44,232 bases of DNA, from the NCBI GenBank assembly GCA_016936255.1, contig JAFGYE010000089.1:1-44232 (forward strand). Reading direction: 5' to 3'. Positions within the stretch are counted from its first letter, which is position 1, and every line of letters starts with the position of its first letter. A program made the position numbers and the translations under genes. This DNA is from Marinifilaceae bacterium. Its GTDB lineage: Bacteria > Bacteroidota > Bacteroidia > Bacteroidales > Marinifilaceae. Positions 1 through 8,670 of the stretch are shown in pieces. The notes beneath the pieces are model-generated. The model saw only the letters and a program-made list of their open reading frames with translations, was not told where the DNA came from and made no database searches.

Positions 1-51
1 AACAAATAAGCAGTATAAGGCAGTTTAATCTCAAAAAAACAAAAGATCATG

Positions 52-93
52 AAAAAGAGGATGTCTACTTTGCTATGAGACATCCTCATTTTT
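52..93 (-). terminator. Bidirectional-looking intrinsic terminator after the superoxide reductase gene
   Basis: A perfect 10-bp inverted repeat (57-66 and 78-87, arm GAGGATGTCT) encloses an 11-nt loop. It is flanked by A5 on the left and T5 on the right, so it can form a rho-independent terminator on either strand. The minus-strand superoxide reductase gene ends 20 bp away, which makes the minus strand the likely user. Confidence 0.85.
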
Positions 94-113
94 CTGTATT
101 TATGAACGAGCAG

Positions 114-494
114 TTATTCTGCAACTTCCACCAATTTTTCATCTGAGTGCCACAGGCCATGTTTTGTACAGAAAGCTGTAGCGGTTAGTTTCATTTTACG
201 AGATGGTACTACGTAAAAATCAACTTCAGCCTGATTGGCTTCACCACCTAAAATTCCTGTTGAGAAAGTGGCTTGTGTTAACATTTTTTCACCATCCCAA
301 AGTTGAACCCAAGCAACATAGTGATCGAAATCATCCGGATGAGCATAAGCATCGCCAATTTTCACTTTCACTTTAAATTTCTCACCTTTTTTAGCTGAGT
401 CATCGCAGTGAATAAATGCAGAATGTCTGTCGATATAATCTTTTTTAGCTTCACCATCAATGGTGTTGATGTCTTGATACCTGTTAATTTTCAT
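114..494 (-). CDS. Superoxide reductase, neelaredoxin/desulfoferrodoxin type
   Basis: This is a 126-residue class II superoxide reductase, which reduces superoxide to hydrogen peroxide in the cytoplasm at a mononuclear Fe(His)4Cys site. The likely ligands are visible: H24 (in DRHSAF), H52 and H58 (in HPDDFDHYVAW), and C109 with H112 (in CTKHGLW). The N-terminal rubredoxin-like FeCys4 domain of class I enzymes is absent, and the length fits the short class. The usual Glu two residues before the first His is Asp22 here. It lies 64 bp downstream of the peroxiredoxin gene on the same strand, so the pair probably removes superoxide and then the peroxide formed. A terminator follows. An anaerobic or microaerophilic lifestyle is inferred from this pair. 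The family call is secure; the electron donor is not visible. Confidence 0.9.
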   Translation of the reverse strand: MKINRYQDINTIDGEAKKDYIDRHSAFIHCDDSAKKGEKFKVKVKIGDAYAHPDDFDHYVAWVQLWDGEKMLTQATFSTGILGGEANQAEVDFYVVPSRKMKLTATAFCTKHGLWHSDEKLVEVAE

Positions 495-558
495 GTTTTG
501 TTTTTTTGATTTTAGTCCCGAATGTATTCAGGATGAGAGGATTGTTTTGTTTTAGATA

Positions 559-1191
559 TTAGTTCTTGCTTAGGTAATCGGCAACACCTTCAGCAGTAGC
601 ATGCATTGCTTCTTTTCCTTTGTTCCAGTTTGCAGGACAAACTTCGCCATTTTCTTCGAAATGCTGCAATGCATCAACCATACGAATTGCCTCATCAACA
701 CTTCTTCCCAATGGTAAATCGTTAATCACCGAGTGACGAACAGTTCCTTTTTTATCGATAAGGAATAATCCGCGGTAGGCAACAGGTGCTCCTGTAGATA
801 CTGCATTTCCCTCTTCATTGTAATCGTACTCTGAAGCTAATACTCCATAGTTTTCAGAAATTGTTTTTGATAAATCGGCAACCAAAGGATAAGTAACTCC
901 TTTAATTCCACCTTTATTTTTCTCAGTATTTAACCATGCAAAGTGAGAAAATTCTGAATCTACAGAACAACCAACAACAGCCACGTTTCTAGCTTCAAAT
1001 TCTGCCAGTTTTTCCTGAAAAGCGATCAATTCTGTTGGACAAACAAATGTAAAATCAAGAGGATAGAAGAAGAATACGACTTCCTGCTTACCAATAAATT
1101 GGTCCAATGAAAAATTTTCAACAATCTGATTTCCGTTAACAACAGCACCGGCAGAGAATGATGGTGCTTTTTTACCAATTAAAGTTTGCAT
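559..1191 (-). CDS. ahpC: AhpC-type 2-Cys peroxiredoxin
   Basis: A 210-residue typical 2-Cys peroxiredoxin that reduces hydrogen peroxide and alkyl hydroperoxides in the cytoplasm. The peroxidatic site is PLDFTFVCP with P44, T48 and C51, and the resolving cysteine is C185 in the C-terminal GEVCPANW motif, so the intersubunit disulfide mechanism of the Prx1/AhpC subfamily is expected. R140 (AYRGLF) is the usual conserved arginine. The start ATG at 1191 lies about 50 bp downstream of a strong Bacteroidetes-type promoter match. The gene precedes the superoxide reductase gene by 64 bp, giving a probable two-gene oxidative-stress operon. No ahpF-like reductase is in the window, so the reducing partner (thioredoxin or AhpF elsewhere) is unknown. 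Confidence 0.95.
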   Translation of the reverse strand: MQTLIGKKAPSFSAGAVVNGNQIVENFSLDQFIGKQEVVFFFYPLDFTFVCPTELIAFQEKLAEFEARNVAVVGCSVDSEFSHFAWLNTEKNKGGIKGVTYPLVADLSKTISENYGVLASEYDYNEEGNAVSTGAPVAYRGLFLIDKKGTVRHSVINDLPLGRSVDEAIRMVDALQHFEENGEVCPANWNKGKEAMHATAEGVADYLSKN

Positions 1192-1535
1192 TTTATTTTG
1201 TGTTTTAATGATTATTAATCTTGTTTATTTTTACCGATTACAAATGTAGAATTGATTTGACTACTGCACAAATTATATTAATCAATAATCTTTATACCTG
1301 CATCGAGAGAATTAATATCATTAATGATGGATTCTATAACCATTCAGTCTTTCAGAGATATCCAATCACAGGGAAAGGATTAGGGCTTATAAAGTTTTTT
1401 TTTGAATGATAATTTTTAGTTTTGTAGAAGCAGTTAAATTTAGTTTGGATAAAAGCATTTTGCTTTATTGTTGGTATTGTATAGGGTATATTTAAATTAT
1501 TTCGGAAAAAGCTCCGATTAACGAATAAGAAAGAA
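1192..1535. other. Divergent intergenic region (344 bp)
   Basis: AT-rich spacer between divergent genes. It holds the peroxiredoxin promoter on the left and a weaker candidate plus-strand promoter on the right (TTTG at 1444-1447, 18 nt, TATTGTTG at 1466-1473, one mismatch in the -7 box). A 62-codon plus-strand open frame at 1221-1409 overlaps the peroxiredoxin promoter, has no family features and is not called as a gene. Confidence 0.5.
1241..1272 (-). promoter_or_regulatory. Bacteroidetes-type promoter for the peroxiredoxin gene
   Basis: Read on the minus strand, TTTG (1272-1269) is followed by 20 nt and then TACATTTG (1248-1241). This is an exact match to the Bacteroidetes primary-sigma consensus TTTG-N19-21-TAnnTTTG, placed about 50 nt upstream of the peroxiredoxin ATG. 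Confidence 0.75.
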
Positions 1536-2348
1536 ATGCGGGTGTTTGATAATATAATAGAACTTACAGATTTTAAGGATTGTTCAGGGAAAATAAATAT
1601 ATCGGTATTTGAGGCAGAAAAAGGATATTGTGTACCATATTTTGTCTACTTACCTCCCAATTGGAGCCCGGATAAATCATATCCATTGGTTTTGTTTTTA
1701 CATGGGCAAGGTGGCGACGAAGGTACATTTAATAAATACGTTCGGGCAGAACAGTTGAATAATTGGATCAACAATGGCGATCTTGATCCGGTAGTAATTG
1801 CGGGAATTCGTGGAGATAATGATCGTGACAACGTTCAGTGGTTTACAGAGAAAAATGAAAGTCTTTTGGTAAAGGAGAATGGTGGTGAATTCATTCAGTT
1901 TTGTCAGGATTCATTTAATGCAGGAGGTCATGGAAAGCAGATTTCAATTGAAGGGCATTCGCGGGGAGCTGCCGGAGCGATTCATTACTATTTAAAATAT
2001 CCAGGTTTGTTTTCGTCGATTATTGGAATGGGCTATGTGAGTGATTATACACTGGACAACAACTTCATGCTTGGGCGAAATAACTTAAAGGCTTTAATAG
2101 CCGAATCAACACCCCTTAGACTTGAAATTGGAACAGAAGATAGTTTTGTTCAGACTAAGAATCGCAGAGCAAGTTTTGAATTGCATCAGTTCTTAAAAGA
2201 GAATGAGATAGATCACTCTTTCGAAATTTTACATGGAGTTGAACATGGTTTTGACACTTATTGGAATTATTACAGCGATGAAGGATTGTTGAATGGTTTG
2301 TCTCATCTGAAGTTTCACGAACGAAGCAGAAAGAGAAATTATCGGTAA
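1536..2348 (+). CDS. Alpha/beta-hydrolase esterase (esterase D/feruloyl-esterase-like)
   Basis: A 270-residue alpha/beta-hydrolase of the carboxylesterase/dienelactone-hydrolase-like type, predicted to hydrolyse an ester of unknown identity. The oxyanion-hole segment is HGQGGDEG (residues 56-63), the nucleophile elbow is GHSRG with S142, the acid is probably D202 (GTEDSF) and the base H237 (EHGFDTYW). No signal peptide is visible, so it appears cytoplasmic. The basic C-terminal tail (about ten residues) is unusual but short. It stands alone on the plus strand, 63 bp before the MORN-repeat gene. Candidate substrates such as acylated sugars or feruloyl esters cannot be distinguished from sequence. 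Confidence 0.75.
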   Translation: MRVFDNIIELTDFKDCSGKINISVFEAEKGYCVPYFVYLPPNWSPDKSYPLVLFLHGQGGDEGTFNKYVRAEQLNNWINNGDLDPVVIAGIRGDNDRDNVQWFTEKNESLLVKENGGEFIQFCQDSFNAGGHGKQISIEGHSRGAAGAIHYYLKYPGLFSSIIGMGYVSDYTLDNNFMLGRNNLKALIAESTPLRLEIGTEDSFVQTKNRRASFELHQFLKENEIDHSFEILHGVEHGFDTYWNYYSDEGLLNGLSHLKFHERSRKRNYR

Positions 2349-2411
2349 AACCCTCGCATAATATCGAAAAGTTATCTATTTTGTACATAATTATTCCAAA
2401 ATTGAATTCTC

Positions 2412-3494
2412 ATGAAGTTTACCCGCTGTTTTTTTGTTCTTATCCTGTTTCTTCCGCTTAAAAGCATAGCACAGGATACCGTATATTTTAATCAGGATTG
2501 GCTTGTTGCTGAGAAAGAGAACGCTCAGTTTTTTTCAACAATAAATAGAATTACAGAGAATCATTTTTTGGTAAAAGACTTTACAATTGATAAAGTGCTT
2601 TTGTCAGATTATCATTATAAGGGTTTACAAGCAAATATTGATTGGAACAGACTTTACGAGGTCGGCTTTGATAAATATGCAATTGAAAATGGAACAAGCA
2701 GGGATTATTATCCTTCCGGAAGCAAGAAAAAGGAGTTTGAATATGTGGATGGGGAACAAAAAGGGATGGTGACCTTTTGGCTGGAAAATGGAAAGAAAGA
2801 AAAAGAATTTTTTGCTGTCAATAATATTGCAAATGGCATTTACTCAGAGTTTTTCGAAAGTGGAGCGCCTAGTTTAAGTGTGAAATTTTTGAATGATACT
2901 TTAAACGGACCGGCTATTTATTATTATCCGGATGGCGGGATATCCCATATGGGAAAGTTTAAAAAGGGAATTAAGTTTGGAGTTTGGACATACCTTTCGG
3001 AAGATGGCAAGCCAGTTGCCGAGGAGTTATATCAAAACACCTATTTCATTGATGGAGCTAATGTAAATATTAGTTTTCCGGAAGGAGTGTGGTATTTATC
3101 GGAGAAGTACAAGGTAGATGACAGATTAAGTTTTCTTTTTTACAGATTAGGAATGAATGAAGATGAGAATACGGAAGATTTAGCATCTTGTCTGATTTCC
3201 TTAGAGGCTGTACCATCAGATATTGGTTTGATTGATTACTCTTCGCACAGAAGAAGACGCCTCTCGGTGGACGTAAAGAGAGTTATTACCAAGGAGAAAA
3301 AGCTATTTTCTCTTCCACAAAGTATTGCTTATTTCGGAAACCATACTGATTCATCGGATCATGAACGAACAACAATTGTTCTACATTCTCTTCAAGATGA
3401 AGTTGGAATGGAGTTAATTCTTGATTGTTCAAGTGAAAATTATGAAGATTTAAAAGCGGAATTTGAATACATACTGAAATCTCTTAAAAAGTAA
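2412..3494 (+). CDS. Secreted MORN-repeat (YwqK-like) protein with unknown C-terminal domain
   Basis: A 360-residue protein with a type I signal peptide (cleavage near residue 20, after SIA). From about residue 90 to 210 it has tandem MORN_2-type repeats of the form YYPSG-x-K-x...GKx-G, the arrangement of the Bacteroidetes YwqK family. These beta-hairpin repeats are structural and do not reveal a catalytic role. The C-terminal third (about 215-360) is charged, has no motif I recognise, and ends in a Lys-rich tail. YwqK proteins are often labelled antitoxins by homology, but nothing toxin-like is adjacent here, so I would not transfer that function. It follows the esterase gene in the same direction with 63 bp between them. 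Confidence 0.6.
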   Translation: MKFTRCFFVLILFLPLKSIAQDTVYFNQDWLVAEKENAQFFSTINRITENHFLVKDFTIDKVLLSDYHYKGLQANIDWNRLYEVGFDKYAIENGTSRDYYPSGSKKKEFEYVDGEQKGMVTFWLENGKKEKEFFAVNNIANGIYSEFFESGAPSLSVKFLNDTLNGPAIYYYPDGGISHMGKFKKGIKFGVWTYLSEDGKPVAEELYQNTYFIDGANVNISFPEGVWYLSEKYKVDDRLSFLFYRLGMNEDENTEDLASCLISLEAVPSDIGLIDYSSHRRRRLSVDVKRVITKEKKLFSLPQSIAYFGNHTDSSDHERTTIVLHSLQDEVGMELILDCSSENYEDLKAEFEYILKSLKK

Positions 3495-3687
3495 TAGTTC
3501 AAAAGGCATTTTTCCAGATTAAGTATTTCAGCAACATTTTCATCATTTAGTTTTTTCCAGCTAAATTGTTTGTCGAATTCTCCAGAGTTTATGTAGTCAT
3601 ATATTTTTATTGTTTATTATGAAAAGTCATAGTTGTTTGAGAGCACTAAATTGTAAAGACTTAAGCATAGTAATAAACCTTAAATAT

Positions 3688-5913
3688 TTATCTTATTCTA
3701 ATTATTCGAATCTTATCTATTCGTACCGTGTTAACCTCCTGATTCATATTTTTATTGAATTCTTCAAAACTAATTTTAAAGAAATTATTTCTGTTTGTCA
3801 GATCAATGAGAAAGGAGTTGGAGTAGCCGTAATTATTCCAATCACCTTCGCCACGTTGTGGAAAAACGAGACTTCCTGCATAGCTGTTATTCACCCAAAA
3901 ACTACGATTTGCACATTTGTTGTTGGTATTTACAGGGCCATTTCCGTTTGCGTATAAAAAATCGATATAATACTTTCCTTCATTAGGAATTCGAATGTTA
4001 AAATAGAATTCCCGATTTTTTTTCTTGCTCAATTCAACATAGGAGGTTTTGGCATTGGAGTCAAATTCTTCAGTTTCAATATATCTTTCATAATTGGTAT
4101 CATATACATAGAGTGGTTCACTATAGAATGATAAGTTTCCCAAACCATCATCTATCTGAATTTGAAATTCGGTAGGTTCATCAATGTGTACCTCAGACAT
4201 ATAATTGTCTTCAGTTTTTAGAAGGAGTTCTCCGTTACGGTAAATACGGTAAAAATCAGCGTTTTCTTTTTTGTCCCATAACAATTGATTTTTAGCAAAG
4301 CGGAGCGATGTGGTTTCGGGCGACACAATATTATCGACCATATTCAGTTCTGATTTGGTAGGCAGCTGATTGTTCATTCTGATCTCAATTTTGTGTTTCC
4401 CTTCCATTTCTTTTGGCACGATGGGGCGTTGGTAATATTTTCCATCTAAGGAGTAGTAGTTAATTTTATTGCCAAAGCCGTAAATTTCGATATCTAAAAT
4501 TGATTTTTGATAGCGAAGGTCCTTAATAGTTTGTTTTCCTTTGTATTCTCTGGGGATAAAGGGTTTGAATTCCAAATAATCGGCTGTATAATTCATTCCT
4601 ATCAGAATCCGGTAGAAGGTAGATAAGGAACCGGCGACACTCCAAAGCTGGCGGTCAGAATTGATTTCTGTTCCGTTAAAATCACCATTTTTAATTAAAA
4701 GATTTTCTTTATTGGTGAGAAAGAGCGCACTTGATCGCAACATGTTGGCAATTCCCCATTGAACGCTTTCAACATTACTTGTTTTGCTTGAAGCCCAATT
4801 CCAATAAGCTTGCACAAAAGGCCAAATTGCCTGATTGTGATAGGCTGGTATGTTTGGAATTTGAGGGTAAAAGCATGGAGTTCCAAACTTGGTAACCGGA
4901 GTATTTGATATAATCTCTTTTTGTCTTTCCTCGTTGGTGATATCCCATAGAACCATTAGTGCCTCACCCAAAGTTTCCGATTTATCCGAAAGCAATTGAT
5001 TCTTTCTTCCGTAAAGATATTGTCCAAAATATTTTTTTTCGGGCAGCCATAGTTTTTCATTCAGGCTGTTTTTTAAGGCCTCCGAAATATCCTGATATTT
5101 TTGAACATCTTTTCCAAGTATTTTTCCCATTTTTATCAATACCTGCAGGCTTTGGTAGTGCACGGCCTGAGTTCCCAAATTATAGGAGTTGTAAATGTCA
5201 ATTGGTTCCATCCATTTTGGATAAGATTGTTCCCGCCAGTCAAGAAAAGAAGATTCTCCTTTAAATAGATATTTCTGATAATCCCAAACTACATTAAGAT
5301 CATCTTCTGTAGAATTTTTAATGATGAAATAAACTTTTTTTAGCCAATCCATGTCTCCGGTTGACTTGTACAATTCCCATGCTGCAGCAGACCAAATCAT
5401 TCGATCGGAACTTACCGGCCAAGAACCTCCTGTGCCTGTGTCCTGCACAATTTTTCCCTGCTTAACTTTTTTAAGCAAACTCTTTTTCGAAATTTCAGGA
5501 TTGGTAATTGCAAGAGCTAAAATCACGCTATAGCTGATGTCCCGGGTCCAAACACCTTTCCATTTTTCACCTGTATTAAAAGTAGTGTCGGGAGCAATGT
5601 TTTTTTCTATTTCCTCAAGCGAAAGCTGATAAATTGCATTAAGTAAAACCTGATTCGATTCATATTTGGGGTATTTGTTTAAGTTGGTTTTAAGTTTCCA
5701 TTCTGTTTTATTTAATCCCGGGTAATTGGAGTTGATAGCTGAATTGCTGTATGCTATAGCGACATGTTCTCCTTGTTCTATCCGATTAGGGAATACTGTA
5801 AAGTCTGAAGACTGATACAAAATATAATCGTCAGGGTTACATCGATTTAAAAGTACAATCGAGAGGAGAATTGTAATGGAAATCAGGGTCGGAATGAAAA
5901 ACAATTTTTTCAT
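3688..5913 (-). CDS. Membrane-anchored (alpha/alpha)6-barrel glycoside hydrolase with C-terminal carbohydrate-binding module
   Basis: The open frame continues upstream to a TTG at 6045, but I chose the ATG at 5913 (an in-frame ATG at 5931 is the alternative) because it begins directly with a signal/anchor segment, MKKLFFIP then a hydrophobic stretch ending in LLNRC. That Cys could be an atypical lipidation site. The product is about 741 residues. The catalytic half contains helical-barrel motifs such as WTRDIS, SDRMIWSAAAWELY and HNQAIWPF, like MGH1/amylo-alpha-1,6-glucosidase-type glycosidases of Bacteroidetes. An FnIII-like strand region follows, then a C-terminal CBM6/35-like module (YYIDFLYANG, WNNYGYSN). 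The enzyme should act on an oligosaccharide in the periplasm or at the cell surface; substrate unknown. It is monocistronic, bounded upstream by a terminator at 6118-6145. Confidence 0.75.
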   Translation of the reverse strand: MKKLFFIPTLISITILLSIVLLNRCNPDDYILYQSSDFTVFPNRIEQGEHVAIAYSNSAINSNYPGLNKTEWKLKTNLNKYPKYESNQVLLNAIYQLSLEEIEKNIAPDTTFNTGEKWKGVWTRDISYSVILALAITNPEISKKSLLKKVKQGKIVQDTGTGGSWPVSSDRMIWSAAAWELYKSTGDMDWLKKVYFIIKNSTEDDLNVVWDYQKYLFKGESSFLDWREQSYPKWMEPIDIYNSYNLGTQAVHYQSLQVLIKMGKILGKDVQKYQDISEALKNSLNEKLWLPEKKYFGQYLYGRKNQLLSDKSETLGEALMVLWDITNEERQKEIISNTPVTKFGTPCFYPQIPNIPAYHNQAIWPFVQAYWNWASSKTSNVESVQWGIANMLRSSALFLTNKENLLIKNGDFNGTEINSDRQLWSVAGSLSTFYRILIGMNYTADYLEFKPFIPREYKGKQTIKDLRYQKSILDIEIYGFGNKINYYSLDGKYYQRPIVPKEMEGKHKIEIRMNNQLPTKSELNMVDNIVSPETTSLRFAKNQLLWDKKENADFYRIYRNGELLLKTEDNYMSEVHIDEPTEFQIQIDDGLGNLSFYSEPLYVYDTNYERYIETEEFDSNAKTSYVELSKKKNREFYFNIRIPNEGKYYIDFLYANGNGPVNTNNKCANRSFWVNNSYAGSLVFPQRGEGDWNNYGYSNSFLIDLTNRNNFFKISFEEFNKNMNQEVNTVRIDKIRIIRIR

Positions 5914-6117
5914 TTTAGTAATTTTTGACATGCTTTTAAAAGTAATAAATTCCAGAAAACTAATAATAAATATTAAAAAAATATATTGTACAAGTTGTGG
6001 ATTAGATTGCAAACCGTTCAAAAAATAGCAATGAATAAACTGCAAATTGTGATCATTGCAAATATCGGGAGGTGAATATATCTTATTTTTTGAAGTTAAG
6101 TCAAATAATTGTGTAAC

Positions 6118-6145
6118 AAAAAAAGCGACCTCGGTCGCTTTTTTT
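6118..6145 (-). terminator. Intrinsic terminator after the OB-fold lipoprotein gene
   Basis: A perfect inverted repeat GCGACC (6125-6130) / GGTCGC (6133-6138) with a 2-nt loop is flanked by A and T runs on both sides, extending the stem by A-T pairs. It lies 105 bp past the stop of the minus-strand lipoprotein gene and separates it from the glycoside hydrolase gene. Confidence 0.85.
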
Positions 6146-6250
6146 GTTGTGATAAATTAGTTGTATGTAGTTAAAAGAAAGTATTTAATCAAATTTATAT
6201 AGAAAATTGATGTAAAACAACATATGAACATATTAATTTAAATCGCTTTG

Positions 6251-6955
6251 TTATTTATTTTCTTCATTCTGTATATTAGCGTCTTCCATAATAACATCAT
6301 AAGTATAGCCAGCTCCAAAGTCCTTATCCAATGCAATTGTTCCTGTCACTTCAATAATTTGCCCTACCGAAACAACTTCCTTGCTAGTAAGGGTAAGGTC
6401 AAAATTGCTCTCAAAATCGGAACCATCCTGAATGTGTATCCAGTTCTTGCCCATAATGTTTTGATTAAATTTTACAACCTTTCCTTTTACGCTTATCTGT
6501 TTGCCTGAAAATTCATTCTTTTTTGAAAAGATATCAGCAATACTTGTTGTTCCTTCCTTCTTTTCTATTGAAACTTCAATTTTTTTAGCCGTTTGTTTCT
6601 TCATAGAAGAGGCTTGCATAGGCATGTTGTTTTCGATTGGTGTGTCAGAAATGGTATTTAAGAAATAAATAACAGGAAAATCGCGATTTAGTTCTTTGCT
6701 GTGAAAATTCTTCATTTCCAATGCGCCTTTGTAATAATACGCTTTGCCTACTTCTATTGGTCGTTGACCTATAGCCAGCCATAAATCATTACTTCCATTT
6801 ATATAGGTATAACCACCCGCATTAAATGTTTCTTTTACAATAACTTTGCTAACCCCAAGAGGGAGAGAGGTTTCTTGGTTTTCAGTTTTCTTGGATTGAC
6901 ATGCAAATGAAAAAATTGCGAGTCCTAAAATCATCAGTAATATTGATCTTTTCAT
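6251..6955 (-). CDS. OB-fold lipoprotein
   Basis: A 234-residue predicted lipoprotein: MKRS start, hydrophobic core, lipobox FSFAC with lipidated C19. Residues about 140-230 form an OB-fold-like domain of the tRNA_anti/nucleotide-binding-like type seen in Bacteroidetes lipoproteins (GKQISVKGKVVKF, NWIHIQDG, VEVTGTI-like strands). The first half (about 35-110) is a separate beta-rich region with a YTYI-x-G motif. The function is unknown; these proteins are often annotated as DNA-binding, but an extracytoplasmic lipoprotein more likely binds another ligand. The upstream minus strand carries TATCTTTAG, close to the TAnnTTTG -7 box. It is transcribed away from the large propeller locus, so it probably does not belong to it. 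Confidence 0.65.
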   Translation of the reverse strand: MKRSILLMILGLAIFSFACQSKKTENQETSLPLGVSKVIVKETFNAGGYTYINGSNDLWLAIGQRPIEVGKAYYYKGALEMKNFHSKELNRDFPVIYFLNTISDTPIENNMPMQASSMKKQTAKKIEVSIEKKEGTTSIADIFSKKNEFSGKQISVKGKVVKFNQNIMGKNWIHIQDGSDFESNFDLTLTSKEVVSVGQIIEVTGTIALDKDFGAGYTYDVIMEDANIQNEENK

Positions 6956-7430
6956 ATAGTTTTTGTATTAGTGTAAGTTCTAAAGATAAGAGAAATCAAA
7001 TAGAAAAATAAGGAATTATTCAGTTGTCTATTTATTTTGATTTTAAAGAAGCGTTAAAAAGTTGTTAAGCGTCCCATGTTTTTGGTTGTTTGAATAATTT
7101 TATTGCTTAATTCCAGCTGAATTTATTTATTTGTAGCAAACGTACTGTAAATTAAAAGAGACCTGTGAGTCTTTAAAGTCCATATTTGAACAGTTTTAGT
7201 TCGCAAGCGTGCAGTTTTTTATAAATCTAAATAGGCGGGGAATTAACACTTTTGTGATTCCAAGAGTTTTGATTCTTCTGGCATGAAAAGTGTTGCGTAT
7301 TATGTCTTGTTTTTATTTAGACCTGAAATAGATTTAAGTAGAAGAGCTATGTTCATTTCTAAAACAATGGAATAGCCTGTATCTTTAGAAAGTTAGTGTG
7401 TAATTAAATATTGAAAAAAGTCCGATTAAA
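6956..7430. other. Intergenic region upstream of the redox-propeller locus (475 bp)
   Basis: AT-rich region between divergent genes with no supported open reading frame. It carries minus-strand promoter sequence for the lipoprotein gene at its left end and the candidate plus-strand -7 element near 7380 at its right end. No obvious operator palindrome or riboswitch fold was found by eye. Confidence 0.5.
7380..7388 (+). promoter_or_regulatory. Candidate -7 element for the propeller locus
   Basis: TATCTTTAG matches TAnnTTTG except for the last base, about 43 nt upstream of the first propeller ATG. No clear TTTG lies 19-21 nt upstream, so this is a weak call. Confidence 0.3.
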
Positions 7431-8645
7431 ATGAAAAAATATTTCGTCCTACTTGTTTTATTTATTGCTGTAATTAGTTCATTTGCCCAGAAAAATGCTC
7501 AGTGGAGAGGTGTGAATCGTGATGGAATCTATCAGGAAACCGGATTATTGCAGGAATGGCCGGTTGAAGGCCCCGAATTAATATGGCATGTTGAAGGTTT
7601 AGGTGAGGGACATGCTTCAGCAGCAGTAACTAAAGATGTTATTTACACAGGAGGGACAGAACTTGAAAATGGTTTTGTAATAGCATTGGATCATTCAGGA
7701 AAAGAGCTTTGGAAGCAAGTTTATGGCAAAGAATGGATGGATTCTTATAACGGTGTGCGCACAAGTCCAATGGTTTATGATGGTATCGTTTATGTGATGA
7801 GTGGTTTGGGAAAAATTACAGTCATGAGTGCTGCTGATGGAACCATTCTGTGGTCAAAAAATATATTAACAGAATTTAACTCTGAAAACACCCGCTGGGG
7901 AATAACTGAGAATCTTGTTGCGGATGGAGATAAATTATATTGTACTCCGGGAGGTTCAGAAGTTAGTATGGTTGCATTAGATCGAAAATCGGGACAGCTG
8001 ATTTGGAAAGCGAAAGGAAATGGTGAGAAATCAGCTTATTGTTCTCCTGCGCTAATAAAGCTGGCAAACCGTAATTTATTGGTGACTCATACAAGTAATT
8101 CAATAATTGGAGTTGATGCTGAAACCGGTACTTTACTTTGGTCGTTCGATCATCCTAATAAATATTCAATTCATCCAAATACTCCTTTGTATAAAGATGG
8201 CTATCTGTTTTGTTATAGTGGATATGGTAAAGGAGGAGTAATGCTTGAACTCGGTGAAGATGGAGGGAGTGTAAAAGAGGTTTGGCGAAATGAGTTGATG
8301 GATAATCAGATGGGAGGAGCTGTTCTGAGTGATGGTAAGATATATGGTTCCGGTCATACTAATCGTGAATGGTTTTGTTTGGATTGGAAAACTGGTGAAG
8401 TATTGCATTCAGCTAAAATGTTAAGTAACGGGAACGTAGTTTATGCTGATGGCAAATTGTATTGTTACGGCGATAGCGGAGAAGTTGCTCTTGTTGATGT
8501 TAGCAATGGAAGTTTTGAAAAAGTGAGTTCGTTTCGGGTTCCTTTTGGTGAAAAACAACATTGGGCTCATTTAGTGATTAATAATAAAAGACTATATGTT
8601 CGTCATGGAAGTTCCTTGATGGTCTATTCAATTAAAGCAAACTAA
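7431..8645 (+). CDS. Secreted PQQ-type beta-propeller protein A (BamB/quinoprotein-like)
   Basis: A 404-residue protein with a type I signal peptide (cleavage near FAQ, residue 20). The mature part is a single seven- or eight-bladed propeller built of PQQ_2-type repeats; blades end in patterns like ADGTILW, SGQLIWKA and TGTLLWSF. The N-terminus carries the signature WRGxNRDGIY-x-ET-x-LL-x-EWP-x-x-GPELIW, shared with propellers B, C and G, and the motifs CTPGG and SAYCSP. These resemble BamB/PQQ-binding-like proteins of the polyvinyl-alcohol-dehydrogenase-like type common in Bacteroidetes and Planctomycetes. The vicinal disulfide of classical PQQ alcohol dehydrogenases is absent, so PQQ binding is unproven. 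It is the first gene of a 20-gene same-strand block; propeller B starts 25 bp later. Confidence 0.85.
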   Translation: MKKYFVLLVLFIAVISSFAQKNAQWRGVNRDGIYQETGLLQEWPVEGPELIWHVEGLGEGHASAAVTKDVIYTGGTELENGFVIALDHSGKELWKQVYGKEWMDSYNGVRTSPMVYDGIVYVMSGLGKITVMSAADGTILWSKNILTEFNSENTRWGITENLVADGDKLYCTPGGSEVSMVALDRKSGQLIWKAKGNGEKSAYCSPALIKLANRNLLVTHTSNSIIGVDAETGTLLWSFDHPNKYSIHPNTPLYKDGYLFCYSGYGKGGVMLELGEDGGSVKEVWRNELMDNQMGGAVLSDGKIYGSGHTNREWFCLDWKTGEVLHSAKMLSNGNVVYADGKLYCYGDSGEVALVDVSNGSFEKVSSFRVPFGEKQHWAHLVINNKRLYVRHGSSLMVYSIKAN

Positions 8646-8670
8646 GAACAATACAAAACCTATCAAACTT

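Noticed and set aside
516-533. Imperfect palindrome TCC-GAAT-AC-ATTC-GGA between the peroxiredoxin and superoxide reductase genes
   Set aside because: The stem has mismatches and no T-run; it could be part of a regulatory site, but nothing else supports it.
1221-1409. A 62-codon plus-strand frame upstream of the esterase gene
   Set aside because: It overlaps the peroxiredoxin promoter and lacks a credible ribosome site or protein pattern.
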